55,429 nt of DNA, from positions 1-55,429 of the forward strand of contig CAJOIW010000018.1 of the NCBI GenBank assembly GCA_905234845.1, written 5' to 3'. Below are positions 22,255 to 30,153 of the stretch, one piece after another. The notes below the pieces were generated by a model, which was not told the origin of the DNA, did no database searches, and saw only the letters and a program-made list of their open reading frames with translations. Both the position numbers and the translations under genes were made by a program. The stretch is from an uncultured Prevotella sp. (lineage in GTDB: Bacteria; Bacteroidota; Bacteroidia; Bacteroidales; Bacteroidaceae). Within the stretch, counting starts at the first letter, position 1. Each line of letters begins with the position of its first letter.

Positions 22255-22602
22255 TCAGTTTTCCTTGAAACAGACAATGCCTTGCATTTGCTCGTCGATG
22301 TAGAATGTCTGTCGGTGGTTGTTGCCCTGATTGTCGGTGTAGGATGTGCTCATGAAGAGCAGTTTTACGGGTGGTTTCACGTTGACGTAACGGGCTTTGG
22401 GCAGACGTTTACGCATGGTGGCGATGTCGTCGGCAGTGACGAAACGGGTGGAGTCGAGTCGCGAGTAGGTGACGCTCTTCCGATCGCCTGACATGTATTC
22501 GCTGACAAAGCCTTTGATCAGCGATTTTACCTCATGCCCCTGACCGCAGCCCACGAGGAGCAATGCGGTCAGAAGTAGGGTAGAAAAGAGTTTTGCTTTC
22601 AT
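22255..22602 (-). CDS. Small lipoprotein of unknown function
   Basis: From the ATG at 22602 the product has 115 residues with a signal peptide ending LLVGC, a lipobox. The mature part holds a helix (SLIKGFVSEYMSGDRKSV) and a C-terminal sheet (KLLFMSTSYTD, then RQTFYIDEQMQGIVCFKEN). I do not recognise the family; small Bacteroidales lipoproteins of this shape are common. It lies between tRNA-Pro and pepD, convergent with the former, and its promoter region (22608-22660) is T-rich with a weak CAAAGGTT box. Confidence 0.65.
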   Translation of the reverse strand: MKAKLFSTLLLTALLLVGCGQGHEVKSLIKGFVSEYMSGDRKSVTYSRLDSTRFVTADDIATMRKRLPKARYVNVKPPVKLLFMSTSYTDNQGNNHRQTFYIDEQMQGIVCFKEN

Positions 22603-22677
22603 GTCTTGCAAAGGTTCTTTTTTTAGTACCTTAAAGCCTTTAGTTTTTTTCTGGCCTTTAGGGGTTAAAAGTTCAGG

Positions 22678-24117
22678 TCAAACACTCTTGAGTATGTCGA
22701 GCAGGTGATCCCAAACCATCTGTACTGTTGGAATAAGCAGTCGCTCGTCGGGTGAGTGCACACCGCGAAGGGTGGGTCCGAAACTCACCATGTCGAGGTT
22801 GGGATATTTCTCGGAGAACAGTCCGCACTCCAGTCCGGCATGTATGCCGAGCACTTTTGGGTCTTTGCCGAAGAGTTTTTGGTATGATGCCACGGTGAGT
22901 GCAGTGAGCTTGCTGTCGGCACGCATCTTCCATGCGGGATAGCCCTCGCCCTGCACCACTTCGGCACCTGCAAGCTGGAAGGCAGCTTTCACTGTGGCAG
23001 CCTGATTGTCGAGCGCACTCATCACGTTGCTGCGCTGTGAGGTGACAATCTTCGCCTCCTTCTCGCCGGTGGTGATGCTGGCCAGATTACTTGAGGTCTC
23101 CACGAGCCAAGCAATCTCCTCATCCTGACACATGGCAAACACACCGCTGTCGACAGCCTGCATGGCCTGAACGAGCCGTTCGCTGACGGATAGCGGGAGC
23201 ACGGTCTGCACGTTGGCACTCTCCATGTGGAACTCCATGGTCTTTTCCGTCACATGGTATTCTTCTTCCACCTCGCTGACGAAGATGTTCCACTCGGCCC
23301 GCACTTGTTCCTTCTTGTCCTGAGGAACGGCAAACGTGATGATGCCGTCGCGCGGAATGGCGTTGTGCAGCTTGCCGGCATTGAATTGTGCGAGGCGTAG
23401 CCCGTGTCGCTCCTGTGTCTGATAGAGGAAGCGGGTGAGCAGTTTCAGCGAGTTGGCGCGCTTCTTGTTGATGTCGTCGCCTGAGTGTCCGCCGATGAGT
23501 CCCTTCACGCTTGCGGTAAGGAAGAACCAGCCCTGTGGAGCTGTCTCGCGCTCGTAGTGGAAGGTAGCGGTGGTGTTGCGCCCACCGGCACAGGAGACGA
23601 AAATCTGTCCTTCGTCCTCAGAGTCGAGGTTGATGAGCATGTCGCCTGTCATGAATCCGGCTTTCATACCCTCGGCACCCGTGAGACCAGTCTCTTCATC
23701 GCGGGTAAACACACACTCCAGCGGGCCGTGCTCAATATCGTCGGAGTCGAGGATGGCCAGTTCAATAGCACAACCGATGCCGTCGTCGGCACCGAGTGTG
23801 GTGCCTTTCGCACGCAGCCACTCGCCGTCAACATAGGTCTGGATGGCATCGCGGTCGAAGTCGAAATCCACCTCAGGCACCTTCTCACACACCATGTCCA
23901 TGTGGCTTTGCAGAATCACGGTGGGCTTCTGCTCCATGCCTGGCGTGGCTGGCTTGCGGATAATCACGTTGCCGGTTTCGTCTACCTGAGTGTCGAGTCC
24001 ACGACTCTCTCCAAACTCACGGAGATACTCAATCATTTTCTCTTCGCGCTTCGACGGGCGCGGGATAGCATTAATTCGGGCAAACTGCTCGAACACGCAT
24101 TTTGGTTTTAATTCCAT
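22678..24117 (-). CDS. pepD: Aminoacyl-histidine dipeptidase (M20C)
   Basis: PepD hydrolyses Xaa-His dipeptides and other unblocked dipeptides in the cytoplasm. The di-zinc site is visible in order: H72 (SHMDMVCEK), the bridging Asp of LGADDGIG (108-115), the catalytic and zinc Glu pair of DEETGL (140-145), and a late HAGLECGLF histidine. At 479 residues it matches the M20C length, including the lid domain starting around 200 (KGLIGGHSGDDINK). It is a single-gene unit; the divergent small membrane-protein gene begins 190 bp away. The ATG at 24117 is well placed. Confidence 0.93.
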   Translation of the reverse strand: MELKPKCVFEQFARINAIPRPSKREEKMIEYLREFGESRGLDTQVDETGNVIIRKPATPGMEQKPTVILQSHMDMVCEKVPEVDFDFDRDAIQTYVDGEWLRAKGTTLGADDGIGCAIELAILDSDDIEHGPLECVFTRDEETGLTGAEGMKAGFMTGDMLINLDSEDEGQIFVSCAGGRNTTATFHYERETAPQGWFFLTASVKGLIGGHSGDDINKKRANSLKLLTRFLYQTQERHGLRLAQFNAGKLHNAIPRDGIITFAVPQDKKEQVRAEWNIFVSEVEEEYHVTEKTMEFHMESANVQTVLPLSVSERLVQAMQAVDSGVFAMCQDEEIAWLVETSSNLASITTGEKEAKIVTSQRSNVMSALDNQAATVKAAFQLAGAEVVQGEGYPAWKMRADSKLTALTVASYQKLFGKDPKVLGIHAGLECGLFSEKYPNLDMVSFGPTLRGVHSPDERLLIPTVQMVWDHLLDILKSV

Positions 24118-24167
24118 ATAAATTCTTTATTTATGTTATTTTATTTTGCTGTTTTCGCTTTTTGTAT

Positions 24168-24175
24168 TACCTTTG
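24168..24175 (+). promoter_or_regulatory. Promoter -7 box upstream of a small membrane-protein gene
   Basis: TACCTTTG, followed by a 130-nt leader. The leader contains an imperfect hairpin (GAAAAGC/GCTTTTTC, about 24220-24250) of a kind often seen in Bacteroidales leaders. Confidence 0.55.
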
Positions 24176-24306
24176 CACACCGATAAAACGTGCTTCGGCA
24201 CGGCAAAGTTACGAAAAGTCGAGTGAAAAGCCAAATTTATTTGAGCTTTTTCATGCCAGAGGAGTTTCCTTGAGCGAAGCGAAAAACTTATCTAACGTTA
24301 CGAGAA

Positions 24307-24501
24307 ATGTTGAAAACGTTGCTCATAAGTGTATTGATAATTGCTGTTGCGATGGCATTATTCTGCGTGAAGCTACTTTTCCGCAAGGATGGCCGTTTTA
24401 CCTCACAGCACATCCACGACTCAGAGGCTATGCGTGAGCGGGGCATCCATTGTGTCATCGACCAAGACCGCGAGGCCCGCCAGAAAGGGGGAGCATATTG
24501 A
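24307..24501 (+). CDS. Small single-span membrane protein
   Basis: The 64-residue product has one N-terminal hydrophobic helix (MLKTLLISVLIIAVAMALFC) followed by a basic, polar tail with the pattern GRFTSQHIHDSEAMRERGIHCV. I believe proteins of this pattern are widespread in Bacteroidales, but I know of no function. The gene has its own promoter at 24168 and is followed 86 bp later by an OmpH-like gene in the same direction. The conserved-looking tail and the promoter argue that this is real and not a chance frame. Confidence 0.7.
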   Translation: MLKTLLISVLIIAVAMALFCVKLLFRKDGRFTSQHIHDSEAMRERGIHCVIDQDREARQKGGAY

Positions 24502-24587
24502 ATAACAATTTGTTTCGCAAAGAACTCGTCTCTGATAAGATTTCACGTTGAGGATGCTATTATTGAGAATTGAAAATTAAAAATATA

Positions 24588-25226
24588 ATGAAGAAAATGA
24601 ACAAGAAACTTATTTCCTGTGCCGCAGCTACTGCCCTCATGGCCCTTGTTGTGGCATCGTGCGACAAGTCGCAACCACAAGTGGAGGCTGCCTCCGAAAC
24701 CAAACAGGCTCCCACGGAGCTGCGCATCGCCTATGTTGAGAGCGATAGCATCGTCAACCAGTATCAGTTCTGCAAAGAGTCGACCCTCGATCTTGAGAAG
24801 AAGAGCCAAAACATCCAGAACACCCTCGCTGCCAAGGAGAAAGAGCTGAATGCCGCCGCCGCTAATTTCCAGAAGAAGTATGAGAGCAATGGTTTCAGTA
24901 GCCGTGAGGAAGCCGCCTCACAACAGGCCGCCATACAGCGTCAGAGCAACGATTTGCAAGCCCTGCAGGCTCGTCTGACCAATGAGATACAGCAGAAGAC
25001 TGAGGAGTACAATAAAGCACTTCACGATTCGGTACAGCACTTCCTTGCCGTATATAATAAGGATAAGAAATACACTCTCATTCTTACCAAGGGCGGAATG
25101 GTGGACAACATCCTCTACGCAGACAAAGCCATGGACATTACCAATGAGGTTATCGCTGGACTGAACAAGGCTTACAAACCTGCCAAGAAAGCTGAGGAGA
25201 AAACAGAGAAGGCTGAGAAGAAATAA
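24588..25226 (+). CDS. OmpH/Skp-like lipoprotein chaperone
   Basis: The ATG at 24588 gives a signal peptide with lipobox VVASC. The mature protein opens with IAYVESDSIVNQYQFCKEST, the typical start of Skp/OmpH proteins, followed by a long coiled coil (about residues 65-150, Gln, Lys and Glu rich) and a closing strand (YTLILTKGGMVDNILYADKA). Skp-like proteins escort unfolded outer-membrane proteins through the periplasm. The lipobox suggests membrane anchoring. The C-terminal lysine/glutamate-rich tail is low-complexity. It is followed by a strong bidirectional terminator. Confidence 0.85.
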   Translation: MKKMNKKLISCAAATALMALVVASCDKSQPQVEAASETKQAPTELRIAYVESDSIVNQYQFCKESTLDLEKKSQNIQNTLAAKEKELNAAAANFQKKYESNGFSSREEAASQQAAIQRQSNDLQALQARLTNEIQQKTEEYNKALHDSVQHFLAVYNKDKKYTLILTKGGMVDNILYADKAMDITNEVIAGLNKAYKPAKKAEEKTEKAEKK

Positions 25227-25251
25227 GTACAGGCTTCAACGCTTAATAAAT

Positions 25252-25297
25252 AACCATTCCGCCGATGAAAGTCATTGCTCTCATCGGCGGAATGGTT
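25252..25297. terminator. Bidirectional terminator
   Basis: AACCATTCCGCCGATGA (25252-25268) pairs perfectly over 17 bp with TCATCGGCGGAATGGTT (25281-25297), between convergent genes. Confidence 0.85.
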
Positions 25298-25332
25298 ATA
25301 TGTCATCATTGGCGGTTTGCCAGTCATGTGCG

Positions 25333-26115
25333 TTAAAAACTTTCGTCCTCGTCAGCGGCGTCTACAGCCTCCAGGGTTAGGTCTTCCGGGTCGGTTTCGA
25401 AAGTGGTACGGTAACTTTCCTCGGTGAGCATGTCTTCGTCGAAATCATCGTCTTCGAAGTCATCATTCTCTGTGGTTTCTTGGTTTTCGGTTTCTTCCTC
25501 ATTCTCTTCTTCGTCACTCTCAAATCGCATGTGAGGTTTTTCTATCTCAGGTTTTGCCTTGGCGAAGATAGCCTCAATCCATGTGCCTTTAGGTATCTCG
25601 AGAACCTCGAAGCCGTCTTCCACTTTCTTCTCATACATTCCTCCAGGTTTGTGTAGGCGGTCTTTGGGAAGAGTAGTGGTGGAGATGTCAAAGCCGCTCT
25701 CAATGATGTCCTTGATGCTTTGCGAGATGGAGTCCCATCCTCCGCCGAAGTTACGGTCGAGCACTTCGATGAGCTTGGCGGCAGAAATGTGTCGGATATT
25801 CTCGTAGGTGAGGTCGGTAATGCGCAGGATGGGACGCTTCTTTACGGCCCATTTTACTTTCTCCTCGTCGCCCATGCGCACGGCGGCAATCTTGAACCCG
25901 CGTTCCTCATACTTTTTCTTCACCGCAGGCTTGTCCACAGTCAGCACTTCTATGTCGAAAGCACTCTTGAGAATGTCAAGATAGTGGTTCATGTTGTCCT
26001 TCATTTCCGCGTCTTTCATGGCACTCTCCCATAGGCGGAACACATCGTTCTCTTGTATATCCCAGACGGTTCCTTTGGTGAGGTTTTTTAATGTCAGTGT
26101 TTTTGGTTTTTTCAT
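25333..26115 (-). CDS. Conserved protein of unknown function with very acidic C-terminus
   Basis: The 260-residue product (ATG at 26115) has no signal peptide or membrane segment. Residues 1-190 look folded (KNLTKGTVWDIQENDVFRLW, later VKWAVKKRPILRITDLTYEN), and the last 65 residues are a disordered-looking Glu/Asp/Asn-rich tract. I do not recognise the family. The upstream in-frame ATGs are less likely because a -7 box (26159-26166) leaves room for a leader only before 26115. The divergent neighbour is rarA. The acidic tail could bind basic proteins or mimic nucleic acid; this is speculation. Confidence 0.65.
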   Translation of the reverse strand: MKKPKTLTLKNLTKGTVWDIQENDVFRLWESAMKDAEMKDNMNHYLDILKSAFDIEVLTVDKPAVKKKYEERGFKIAAVRMGDEEKVKWAVKKRPILRITDLTYENIRHISAAKLIEVLDRNFGGGWDSISQSIKDIIESGFDISTTTLPKDRLHKPGGMYEKKVEDGFEVLEIPKGTWIEAIFAKAKPEIEKPHMRFESDEEENEEETENQETTENDDFEDDDFDEDMLTEESYRTTFETDPEDLTLEAVDAADEDESF

Positions 26116-26158
26116 AAATAACTGTTTTTGATTCTTTGAGTATTTCATTGTTGCGGTG

Positions 26159-26166
26159 CAAAAATA
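26159..26166 (-). promoter_or_regulatory. Promoter -7 box for the acidic-tail protein
   Basis: The reverse strand reads TATTTTTG, 44 bp upstream of the ATG. Confidence 0.5.
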
Positions 26167-26292
26167 AATACTTTCGTTCTATTTTACAAGTTTTTCGCAG
26201 AAAAAAAGTTATAGAAAGGCAAAAAAACTTTTTTTCATTATGCAGATGCGATTTTCTTGCACGGGGGAGTGGCATTTCTCGGGAAAAATCAG

Positions 26293-26300
26293 TATATTTG
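26293..26300 (+). promoter_or_regulatory. Promoter -7 box for rarA
   Basis: TATATTTG lies 32 bp before the ATG at 26332. Confidence 0.55.
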
Positions 26301-26331
26301 CAAACTAAATCTTTAAGGAAAACGTTACGAT

Positions 26332-27660
26332 ATGAGTGAACCTTTGGCAGAGCGGATGCGTCCACGCACGCTTGACGACTATGTGGGTCAGCAGCATCTG
26401 GTGGGTGAAGGCTCGGTGCTGAGGCAGATGATCGACTCGGGACATATCTCGTCGTTCATCCTCTGGGGACCTCCAGGGGTGGGGAAGACCACGCTTGCGC
26501 AGATTATCGCCCACAGGCTGGAGACACCGTTCTATACGCTCTCGGCGGTGACGAGTGGTGTGAAGGATGTGCGCGATGTGATAGACCGTGCACAGAAAGG
26601 CCGCTTCTTTAACAATGCCTCGCCCATTCTCTTCATCGATGAGATACACCGTTTCTCCAAGTCGCAGCAAGACTCGCTGCTCGGAGCTGTGGAGCGCGGC
26701 ATTGTGACACTCATCGGTGCTACAACGGAGAACCCGTCGTTCGAGGTAATACGTCCGTTGCTCTCTCGTTGTCAGCTCTACGTGCTCAAATCTTTGGAGA
26801 AAGACGACCTGCTCCAGCTTCTTCATCGTGCCGTGACGCAAGATGTGGAGCTTAAGAAGCTGAAGATAGAGTTGCGTGAGACTGATGCCTTGTTGCGATA
26901 TAGCGGAGGCGATGCCCGCAAGCTGCTCAATATCTTAGAGTTGGCGGTGGAGAGTTCCAACCTATCCGCAGGGTCTGGGTTTTCCGGAAAATCCAAAGAG
27001 CTTGGAAAATCAGAAGAGACAATCATCATCACCGATGAGTTGGTGGTGAGCAAACTTCAGCAGAACCCCTTAGCCTATGACAAGGATGGTGAGATGCACT
27101 ACGACATCATCTCTGCTTTTATCAAGAGCATCCGTGGTAGTGATCCCGATGCGGCGCTCTACTGGATGGCTCGCATGATAGAGGGTGGCGAAGACCCGAA
27201 GTTCATTGCTCGTCGCCTTGTCATCTCCGCTGCCGAGGACATTGGTCTGGCCAATCCTAACGCACTTCTATTGGCCAATGCGGCTTTCGATACGGTAATG
27301 AAGATAGGCTGGCCCGAAGGCCGCATTCCCTTGGCCGAGGCTGTGGTCTATCTGGCTACTTCTCCGAAAAGCAACTCCGCCTATCTTGGCATAGACGGGG
27401 CTCTCGCAACAGTGAGGCAGACCGGCAACCTCCCTGTTCCCCTCCATTTGCGTAATGCCCCTACCTCTCTTATGAAAGAACTTGGCTATAGCGATGGTTA
27501 TCAATACAGCCACGACTATCCCGACCATTTTGTCAGTCAGCAATACCTGCCCGATGAACTTCAGAAAAACCGCTTTTGGCATGCCCAGCACACCTCGCCC
27601 AATGAGGAAAAACTCTACCAATATATGCTTCGCTGCTGGGGAAAGCGATACGAGAATTAA
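26332..27660 (+). CDS. rarA: Replication-associated recombination protein A (AAA+ ATPase)
   Basis: RarA (MgsA) acts at stalled forks and is related to clamp-loader subunits. Walker A is GPPGVGKT (46-53) and Walker B is ILFIDEIHRF; the sensor-1 region is IGATTENPSFEV. The C-terminal tetramerisation domain is complete, with YDIISAFIKSIRGSDPDAAL and YLATSPKSNSAY. Between the lid and that domain (about residues 207-230) the protein has extra sequence, SSNLSAGSGFSGKSKELGKS, encoded by DNA with the dyad TTTTCCGGAAAA and repeated GGAAAATC. It looks like an in-frame low-complexity insertion. The gene starts at a standard AT-rich leader. Confidence 0.92.
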   Translation: MSEPLAERMRPRTLDDYVGQQHLVGEGSVLRQMIDSGHISSFILWGPPGVGKTTLAQIIAHRLETPFYTLSAVTSGVKDVRDVIDRAQKGRFFNNASPILFIDEIHRFSKSQQDSLLGAVERGIVTLIGATTENPSFEVIRPLLSRCQLYVLKSLEKDDLLQLLHRAVTQDVELKKLKIELRETDALLRYSGGDARKLLNILELAVESSNLSAGSGFSGKSKELGKSEETIIITDELVVSKLQQNPLAYDKDGEMHYDIISAFIKSIRGSDPDAALYWMARMIEGGEDPKFIARRLVISAAEDIGLANPNALLLANAAFDTVMKIGWPEGRIPLAEAVVYLATSPKSNSAYLGIDGALATVRQTGNLPVPLHLRNAPTSLMKELGYSDGYQYSHDYPDHFVSQQYLPDELQKNRFWHAQHTSPNEEKLYQYMLRCWGKRYEN

Positions 27661-27665
27661 TACTA

Positions 27666-27695
27666 TTCCCTCCCGACCTCCCCAAAGGAGGAGAG
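27666..27695. repeat. Intergenic GC-rich palindromic element
   Basis: CTCCC-GACCTCCCC-AAAGGAGGAG, a degenerate copy of the same family found inside genes, lies 6 bp after rarA and is followed by an ACCATAAAC-type short repeat. Confidence 0.6.
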
Positions 27696-27732
27696 CTATC
27701 AACCATAAACAATAAACCACATACCGATCTCT

Positions 27733-28686
27733 ATGAGAATAGTAATCTTAGATGCCCATGCTGCCAATCCTGGCGACCTTTCGTGGGATGAATTGAAGAC
27801 AATAGGCGACCTTACCATTTACCCGCGCACAGCTCCAGAGGATGTTATCCCTCGAATCGGTGACGCGGAGATAGTGCTCACTAACAAAGTGCGCTTTACC
27901 GCCGATGTCTTGCGCCAGCTACCAAAGCTCCGTTATATCGGTATCCTTGCCACCGGTTACAATACCGTTGATACGCAGGCCGCCCGTGAGCTTGGCATTA
28001 CCGTCACTAACATACCGGCCTACAGCACCGAGAGCGTGGCGCAGATCACTTTTGCCCATATTCTCAACATTACCAACCGTATCGGTCACTATGCCCGACA
28101 GACACGCGAGGGCCGTTGGAGTAGTAACCCCGACTTCTGCTATTGGGACACACCGCTTGTTGAGCTTGCTGGCAAGACAATCGGCATTGTTGGACTTGGA
28201 AACATCGGACGTCGTGTGGCTTGCATCGCTCGTCACTTCGGTATGGATGTCTTCGCATTTACCAGTAAGAACTCCTCCGACCTGCCCGAAGGCATACAGA
28301 AGACCACCCTCGATGGGCTGCTGGCCGTGAGTGACATCCTCACCCTCCATTGTCCGTTGACCGACGATACCCTTCACCTCATTAACCGAGAACGATTAGA
28401 AAAGATGAAGCCTGGTGCCATCCTCATCAACACTGGACGTGGACCGCTGGTCGATGAGCAGGCTGTGGCCGATGCCTTGAAGAGTGGACGGTTGGCGGCA
28501 TACGGTGCCGATGTGATGATCAACGAGCCTCCCGAGACCGATAATCCGCTCTTCTGTCAGCCCAACGCCTATATCACACCACATATTGCCTGGGCGACGG
28601 TAGAGGCACGCAAACGATTGATGCAAGTGGCTGTCGCCAATGTCAGAGCCTTTGTGGAAGGTGCGCCACAGAATGTCGTTTCATAG
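27733..28686 (+). CDS. D-2-hydroxyacid dehydrogenase (glycerate dehydrogenase-like)
   Basis: The NAD-binding Rossmann motif is GIVGLGNIGRRV (151-162) and the catalytic triad is present: Arg in INTGRGPLVDE, Glu in INEPPETDNP and His in TPHIAWATVEA. Size (317 residues) fits the family. Best matches by eye are hydroxypyruvate/glycerate dehydrogenases (HprA), which interconvert hydroxypyruvate and D-glycerate, but the substrate cannot be fixed from motifs. It follows rarA after a repeat-containing spacer of 72 bp and precedes tRNA-Arg. Confidence 0.88.
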   Translation: MRIVILDAHAANPGDLSWDELKTIGDLTIYPRTAPEDVIPRIGDAEIVLTNKVRFTADVLRQLPKLRYIGILATGYNTVDTQAARELGITVTNIPAYSTESVAQITFAHILNITNRIGHYARQTREGRWSSNPDFCYWDTPLVELAGKTIGIVGLGNIGRRVACIARHFGMDVFAFTSKNSSDLPEGIQKTTLDGLLAVSDILTLHCPLTDDTLHLINRERLEKMKPGAILINTGRGPLVDEQAVADALKSGRLAAYGADVMINEPPETDNPLFCQPNAYITPHIAWATVEARKRLMQVAVANVRAFVEGAPQNVVS

Positions 28687-28767
28687 CTTGAGTAAATCTG
28701 TCAGAGGTGTCAAAATACTCTGGGGAAACAGTTTTTTAGAAAAAAGACCCCGAAAAATTTGGCAGAT

Positions 28768-28799
28768 AGTGAAAAAGTTACTACCTTTGCACACGCATT
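28768..28799 (+). promoter_or_regulatory. Promoter of tRNA-Arg
   Basis: TTTG (28768-28771) and TACCTTTG (28792-28799) are 20 bp apart, 10 bp before the tRNA. Confidence 0.75.
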
Positions 28800-28809
28800 T
28801 GAAAAAGGA

Positions 28810-28883
28810 GGCTCCCTAGCTCAACTGAATAGAGCATCTGACTACGGATCAGAAGGTTGTGGGTTTGAATCCCGCGGGAGTCA
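28810..28883 (+). tRNA. tRNA-Arg (anticodon ACG)
   Basis: Acceptor GGCTCCC pairs with GGGAGTC (one G-U). The D arm, anticodon stem TCTGA/TCAGA with loop CTACGGA (anticodon ACG) and T arm GTTTGAATC are canonical. The discriminator is A. Confidence 0.95.
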
Positions 28884-28948
28884 CACAAGAAAAGAGAAAT
28901 AAACGATGAAAGTTTTACTCTCATCGTTTATTTCTCTTTTCTTGTGTG
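28882..28948 (+). terminator. Very long perfect hairpin terminator of tRNA-Arg
   Basis: A 28-bp uninterrupted inverted repeat: the left arm 28882-28909 begins CACACAAGAAAAG and the right arm 28921-28948 ends CTTTTCTTGTGTG, with an 11-nt loop. It starts inside the last tRNA bases. Confidence 0.88.
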
Positions 28949-28994
28949 TAGCTCAGCCCGTGGCAAGTTTTGTTGTACCCCAAAAAACGAAAAT

Positions 28995-29082
28995 CTGGTA
29001 CTGCGAGTACCAGCCGTTGGTAGTCGTAGTACCAGCAACTGGTAGTTACGCTACCACGCGCTGGTAGTGAGGCTACCAAGCA
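28995..29082. repeat. 22-bp palindromic array 4 (CTGGTA type)
   Basis: Four units start at 28995, 29017, 29039 and 29061 (exact 22-bp period), with a degenerate fifth at 29083. Each has outer arms C/TTGGTA and TACCA: for example CTGGTACTG-C-GAGTACCAG, then linker CCG. The core nucleotides change from unit to unit. It lies between the tRNA-Arg terminator and the 3' end of a leftward lipoprotein gene. Confidence 0.92.
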
Positions 29083-29133
29083 GTGGTATGCGGGTAGATG
29101 AACTCGGGTGGTTCTGACCTCTTGACTCCACAG

Positions 29134-29559
29134 TTAATGATGGTGATGGTGGTCGTGGTTGGCTTTGAAATAGTCGCCATTGAGCTCCTGCACCTCACCG
29201 TCGATGTGCAGGTCGTGGCCGTCGTAGTTCAGATGAAGTTTTTTGCCGTCAATCATGCGATGAATCGCTATGCTGTCGCCGGCTATACAGTCTTTCATCT
29301 TCATCGTTACTGTTTGCGAAGGCTCGTCGAAGGTGTAGGTACAACGGAAAGCCAGATCGATCTGCTCCTTCTGCTCGGAGTTGTCAGAAGTAAAGACAAT
29401 CATCTCGTTATTCTCCGCGAAAGCCAGTCGGCTCATGTGAATCATACTTCTTGCTGTCGACCACATGCTGCCCTCCAGTAGCTCCGTCGTCATCTTGGGT
29501 TGCTCCTTGCAAGCTCCCAGTGCCAGCACGGCAACCATTATCATTACAAACTTCTTCAT
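29134..29559 (-). CDS. Small lipoprotein with histidine-rich C-terminus
   Basis: From the ATG at 29559 the 141-residue product has a signal peptide ending ALGAC (lipobox). The mature domain is beta-rich (LEGSMWSTARSMIHMSRLAF, then YTFDEPSQTVTMKMKDCIAG, then LHLNYDGHDLHIDGEVQEL), resembling small lipocalin-like or META-like folds, and ends in NHDHHHHH. The family is not recognised. The natural His tract could bind Zn, Ni or Cu at the surface, which is inference. It is a single-gene unit with a promoter at 29579. Confidence 0.65.
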   Translation of the reverse strand: MKKFVMIMVAVLALGACKEQPKMTTELLEGSMWSTARSMIHMSRLAFAENNEMIVFTSDNSEQKEQIDLAFRCTYTFDEPSQTVTMKMKDCIAGDSIAIHRMIDGKKLHLNYDGHDLHIDGEVQELNGDYFKANHDHHHHH

Positions 29560-29578
29560 GTTATGAATAATCTTTCTG

Positions 29579-29586
29579 CAAAGGTA
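29579..29586 (-). promoter_or_regulatory. Promoter -7 box for the His-rich lipoprotein
   Basis: The reverse strand reads TACCTTTG, 19 bp from the ATG. A nearby dyad AAAAAGCAAATATATTTGC TTTTT (29601-29624) could be an operator or a terminator. Confidence 0.6.
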
Positions 29587-29712
29587 CAATTAAACGAGCG
29601 AAAAAGCAAATATATTTGCTTTTTTCCAAACATGAACACTTTCCTGCATTTTTAATTTGCATTTTCGTTTCAACATCTATTGCGTTCATCGAGGGCAGAA
29701 TGATAGGGGAAC

Positions 29713-29748
29713 AAAAAAGTGGTATCGGAACCGATACCACTTTTTTAT
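29713..29748. terminator. Terminator after the dockerin-like gene
   Basis: AAAAAAGTGGTATCGG pairs with CCGATACCACTTTTTT, with A and T tracts on both sides; it works for either direction. Confidence 0.85.
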
Positions 29749-29764
29749 TGAATTATGTGACTTA

Positions 29765-30067
29765 TTAGTCTTTGTCAACTTGCTTGTCACAGCCACCTGC
29801 AGCTGCGCACTTATAGGTAGCAACACCATCCAAAGCTGAGACAACACCATCTTCATTTACATCATAATGCTTAAGGTCAGTAGAACCTGCAGCAGCAGCT
29901 TTGTAAACAGCGACACCATCCAATGCGCTTACTACACCATCCTGATTGACATCATGGATATCGCGCTTCTCAACGATGGTGGGATCTACGTTTACCTTAG
30001 CGGTATTCAAGCCAGCGTTTGCCGTGAAAGCGAAAACTGCTGCTAAAGCGATCATATATTTTTTCAT
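29765..30067 (-). CDS. Secreted dockerin-like protein with two calcium-loop repeats
   Basis: The 100-residue product has a signal peptide (MKKYMIALAAVFAFTANAG) and then little more than two near-identical 30-residue repeats, DVNQDGVVSALDGVAVYK and DVNEDGVVSALDGVATYK. Each carries the D-x-N-x-D-G-x5-D calcium-binding loop of type I dockerins, followed by a helix. Two cysteines close the second repeat and the extreme C-terminus is KQVDKD. Dockerins normally sit at the end of large enzymes; a free-standing one is unusual. It lies 86 bp downstream of a gene whose product resembles a cohesin fold, so the two may bind each other. Confidence 0.75.
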   Translation of the reverse strand: MKKYMIALAAVFAFTANAGLNTAKVNVDPTIVEKRDIHDVNQDGVVSALDGVAVYKAAAAGSTDLKHYDVNEDGVVSALDGVATYKCAAAGGCDKQVDKD

Positions 30068-30153
30068 AATCTTTAAATTGTTTATTTGTTAGTAATTATT
30101 TTGTCTATGAGAATGAGTATGTCGCCCGAGAGCGACACACTCTATATGGTCAC

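Noticed and set aside
24102..24437. 111-codon rightward frame before the small membrane protein
   Set aside because: It starts inside pepD, crosses a promoter and leader, and overlaps the better-supported 24307-24501 gene in another frame.
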